From: Clostridium_AW sp040797845
GTDB taxonomy: Bacteria > Bacillota > Clostridia > Clostridiales > Clostridiaceae
Assembly: GCA_040797845.1 (NCBI GenBank)
Contig: JBFNFA010000002.1
Location: forward strand, 496,001 to 560,000
Length of the DNA stretch: 64,000 nucleotides
Direction of reading: 5' to 3'
Notes under the pieces: generated by a model
What the model was told of the DNA's origin: nothing
Databases searched by the model: none
What the model saw: only the letters and a program-made list of their open reading frames with translations
Made by a program: the position numbers and the translations under genes
In this document: positions 62,370-64,000 of the stretch, in pieces
Layout: each line of letters starts with the position of its first letter
How positions within the stretch are numbered: position 1 is the first letter of the stretch

Positions 62370-63290
62370 ATGTCATTAAAAAAAACTTTTAATTTTAAAT
62401 TAATACTATTTTCCTTACTAATTCTCCTTTTTTCTTCTTCTTGTTCCAAAACCAACATTGAAGATAATAAGTCTCTTGTTGACAACAATGCACAAGTTAT
62501 CAACAAAGAAACTAACAATTCTTCAAATAATATAGAAGACAAGAAGGATGATACTGAAAAAAGTAATGCTCAAAAAGACAAAGATGCCATTAATAAAAAT
62601 TCTCCGCTAATTTATAATGATAGAGCAATTCCAGTATTGATGTATCATTCAATAAATTATGAAAAAGGAAATGAGTTGATGGTACCAAAAGAACAATTTA
62701 GAGAGCAGATGAATTATTTATATGAAAACGGGTATACAACTCTTACTTTAAACCAGTTATATGATTTTTTTATAAACAACAAACCCATCCCTGAGAAATC
62801 TGTTGTTATAACTTTAGATGATGGATATAAGGATAATTACACTAATGCCTTTCCAATATTAAAAGAATTTAATTTTAATGCTGTAGTTTTTGTTGTTACT
62901 AATAATATAGATAATCATAAGAACTTTTTGACTTCTGAACAAATTTTAGAAATGGACAAGAATGGTATTGAAATCCAAAGTCATACAGCAAATCATGAGA
63001 GATTACCTACATTGAGTTATGAAAATCAAGTGAGAACTCTTAAAATTTCAAAGGAATTTTTAGAAAAATTGTTGAATAAAGAATCACCTTATATAGCCTA
63101 TCCCTATGGTGATGCGGATAGTGATACAATTAAAGCTGCAAAAGAGGTAGGATATAAAATGGCCTTTACTACAAATGGAACATGGTCAGATAAATCCGAT
63201 GGTATATTAAGTTTAGATAGGGTATATATAAGTGCTAACTTTGATATGGATGAATTCCATAGAAGATTAACTAATAAAAATTATAAATAG
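62370..63290 (+). CDS. Polysaccharide deacetylase lipoprotein
   Basis: A 306-residue exported protein. From the ATG at 62370 (AAGGAG upstream) comes a signal peptide ending LLFSSSC (lipobox Cys about 26), then a polar, low-complexity spacer of about 60 residues. The NodB-type domain follows with IPVLMYHSI, TLDDGYKDN (catalytic Asp and metal Asp), SHTANH (HxxxH) and AYPYGDAD. It should remove acetyl groups from GlcNAc or MurNAc in the wall or exopolysaccharide. The frame is open upstream to 62250. DnaA boxes lie on both sides. Confidence 0.92.
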   Translation: MSLKKTFNFKLILFSLLILLFSSSCSKTNIEDNKSLVDNNAQVINKETNNSSNNIEDKKDDTEKSNAQKDKDAINKNSPLIYNDRAIPVLMYHSINYEKGNELMVPKEQFREQMNYLYENGYTTLTLNQLYDFFINNKPIPEKSVVITLDDGYKDNYTNAFPILKEFNFNAVVFVVTNNIDNHKNFLTSEQILEMDKNGIEIQSHTANHERLPTLSYENQVRTLKISKEFLEKLLNKESPYIAYPYGDADSDTIKAAKEVGYKMAFTTNGTWSDKSDGILSLDRVYISANFDMDEFHRRLTNKNYK

Positions 63291-63344
63291 AAATCTGTCA
63301 TTTCATTAATACGCAATAAAATATACTAATTTATCACGAAAGAC

Positions 63345-63392
63345 ATTGCTTAGAAGCAATTTTAATATTTATTGTAAAATTGCTGGGGTAAT
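63345..63392 (+). other. Paired small hairpins after the deacetylase gene
   Basis: ATTGCTTAGAAGCAAT (63346-63361) is a small hairpin whose 3' arm can also pair, as AGCAATTTTA, with TAAAATTGCT further right (about 63374-63383). The two folds exclude each other. No function is assigned. Confidence 0.35.
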
Positions 63393-63430
63393 ATGTCAAT
63401 TATAGTATACAAATTAGATTAAATTTATTA

Positions 63431-63460
63431 AAAAAAGTATGCATTAATGCATACTTTTTT
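63431..63460. terminator. Deacetylase terminator
   Basis: A perfect 30-base palindrome, AAAAAAGTATGCATT paired with AATGCATACTTTTTT, about 140 bases past the deacetylase stop. Confidence 0.8.
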
Positions 63461-63516
63461 CTAACAATTGATTTTTGCAAGTTCTATTTCTTTTGTATTT
63501 CTCTTGTGTTTTTTAG

Positions 63517-63636
63517 TTATCAACAATATATGGGATATTATCCACATAAAAAGTGGATAACCTATATAAAATCATACATTGATTTGATTAACCTTCCCAT
63601 TGCAATTAACATTATCCACAATTTTATTGTTGATAA
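63517..63636. promoter_or_regulatory. Second DnaA-box cluster
   Basis: Perfect boxes TTATCCACA at 63538-63546 (+) and 63612-63620 (+). One-mismatch boxes lie at 63517-63525 (TTATCAACA, +), 63552-63560 (AGTGGATAA, -) and 63628-63636 (TGTTGATAA, -). The first pair is again back to back, with a five-base gap. The 250-base gap holds no gene. Confidence 0.55.
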
Positions 63637-63712
63637 CTCTATTTATATATTGTGGAGTAGTAAGAAATAATAATATTATTTCTTGCAATTTAGTATGCAA
63701 TTATATTACTTT

Positions 63713-64000
63713 TTATACCCTTTTTTTAGAGTCTTCTACGAATTTTTCTATACCTATATCTGTTAATGGGTGCTTTAACATTTGTTCTAATACTTTATAA
63801 GGTACAGTTGCGATATCCGCTCCAACCTTTGCGCACTCCAAAACATGCATAGGTGTTCTAATACTAGCAGAGATTACTTCTGTGGAGATTCCGTATATAT
63901 TAAATATATCCATTATATCTTCTACTACCTGTAACCCTCCATTGCCTATATCATCTAATCTTCCTAAGAATGGACTAACATATGTGGCCCCTGCCTTAGC
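63713..64000 (-). CDS. Transaldolase / fructose-6-phosphate aldolase-like protein, 5' end beyond window
   Basis: The last 95 codons of a TalC/FSA-type small transaldolase; the start lies right of base 64000. Visible are AGATYVSPFLGRLDDIG, followed by EVISASIRTPMHVLECAKVGADIATVPYKVLEQML and the C-terminus LTDIGIEKFVEDSKKRV, all typical of the family. The Schiff-base lysine lies in the missing part. It transfers a dihydroxyacetone unit in the non-oxidative pentose phosphate pathway. Confidence 0.9.
   Translation of the reverse strand, partial: AKAGATYVSPFLGRLDDIGNGGLQVVEDIMDIFNIYGISTEVISASIRTPMHVLECAKVGADIATVPYKVLEQMLKHPLTDIGIEKFVEDSKKRV

Noticed and set aside
61877..63712. Chromosomal origin (oriC) in the DnaA-box region
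   Set aside because: The boxes are right, but dnaA, dnaN, rpmH and gyrase genes are absent and the flanking genes are natAB and transaldolase. A titration or regulatory role is more likely.

Overview
The window comes from a low-G+C, anaerobic, spore-forming Firmicute, most likely the genus Clostridium in the strict sense. The evidence is AT-rich codon use, GGAGG-type ribosome binding sites, spore maturation genes spmA/spmB, an oxygen-sensitive class III ribonucleotide reductase, a clostridial ferredoxin, tryptophanase, two T-box leaders, and the order metG / DUF362 / tatD / yabE-like / rnmV / ksgA found in clostridia. I do not name a species. Most genes are chromosomal housekeeping or transport genes. 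No prophage, CRISPR array, rRNA, tRNA or complete insertion sequence is visible.

Layout. 1-3070: a BMP-type nucleoside or sugar ABC importer (lipoprotein, double ATPase, cut-off permease) behind a consensus promoter with two LacI-type palindromes. 3223-9632: a mannose-1-phosphate guanylyltransferase, a very large superfamily 1 helicase with a C-terminal nuclease-like fold, and a LacI-type regulator. 9771-17917: ileS with an Ile T-box, a cell-wall amidase, a DUF3870 protein, murI with a leader terminator, a metallo-beta-lactamase-fold hydrolase and an ArsR repressor. 18016-25817: a cyanophycin-synthetase-like Mur ligase, nrdDG, a YerB-like lipoprotein, a GGDEF protein, a small unknown protein and ferredoxin. 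25922-32499: an Mrp ATPase, a macA/macB-like export operon interrupted by a compact structured element, lipoproteins and lgt. 32590-41192: an acidic-linker protein, ksgA, rnmV, the 3D/G5 protein, tatD, a DUF362 ferredoxin and metG with a Met T-box.

41431-44382: two MATE exporters, the second behind a riboswitch-like leader resembling the guanidine-IV (mepA) class. 44467-48029: an ABC exporter and spmAB. 48162-52962: a zinc-ribbon protein, a glucosaminidase autolysin, a two-component system and an RluB/RluF-type pseudouridine synthase. 53015-59095: ridA and a tryptophan-use module (NSS-family transporter, tryptophanase, divergent YheO/DauR-type regulator, NhaC antiporter). 59119-64000: ispF, a NatAB exporter, a lipoprotein polysaccharide deacetylase flanked by two DnaA-box clusters, and a truncated transaldolase.

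Regulation is largely by RNA leaders and terminators. Nearly every convergent gene pair shares a clean bidirectional terminator. The signals least explained by known genes are the structured insert at 28081-28241, the DnaA-box clusters around the deacetylase, the murI leader terminator, the 25-bp-spaced repeats beside tnaA, and the hairpin that covers the manC start. All family assignments are from reading the proteins; no database search was run.
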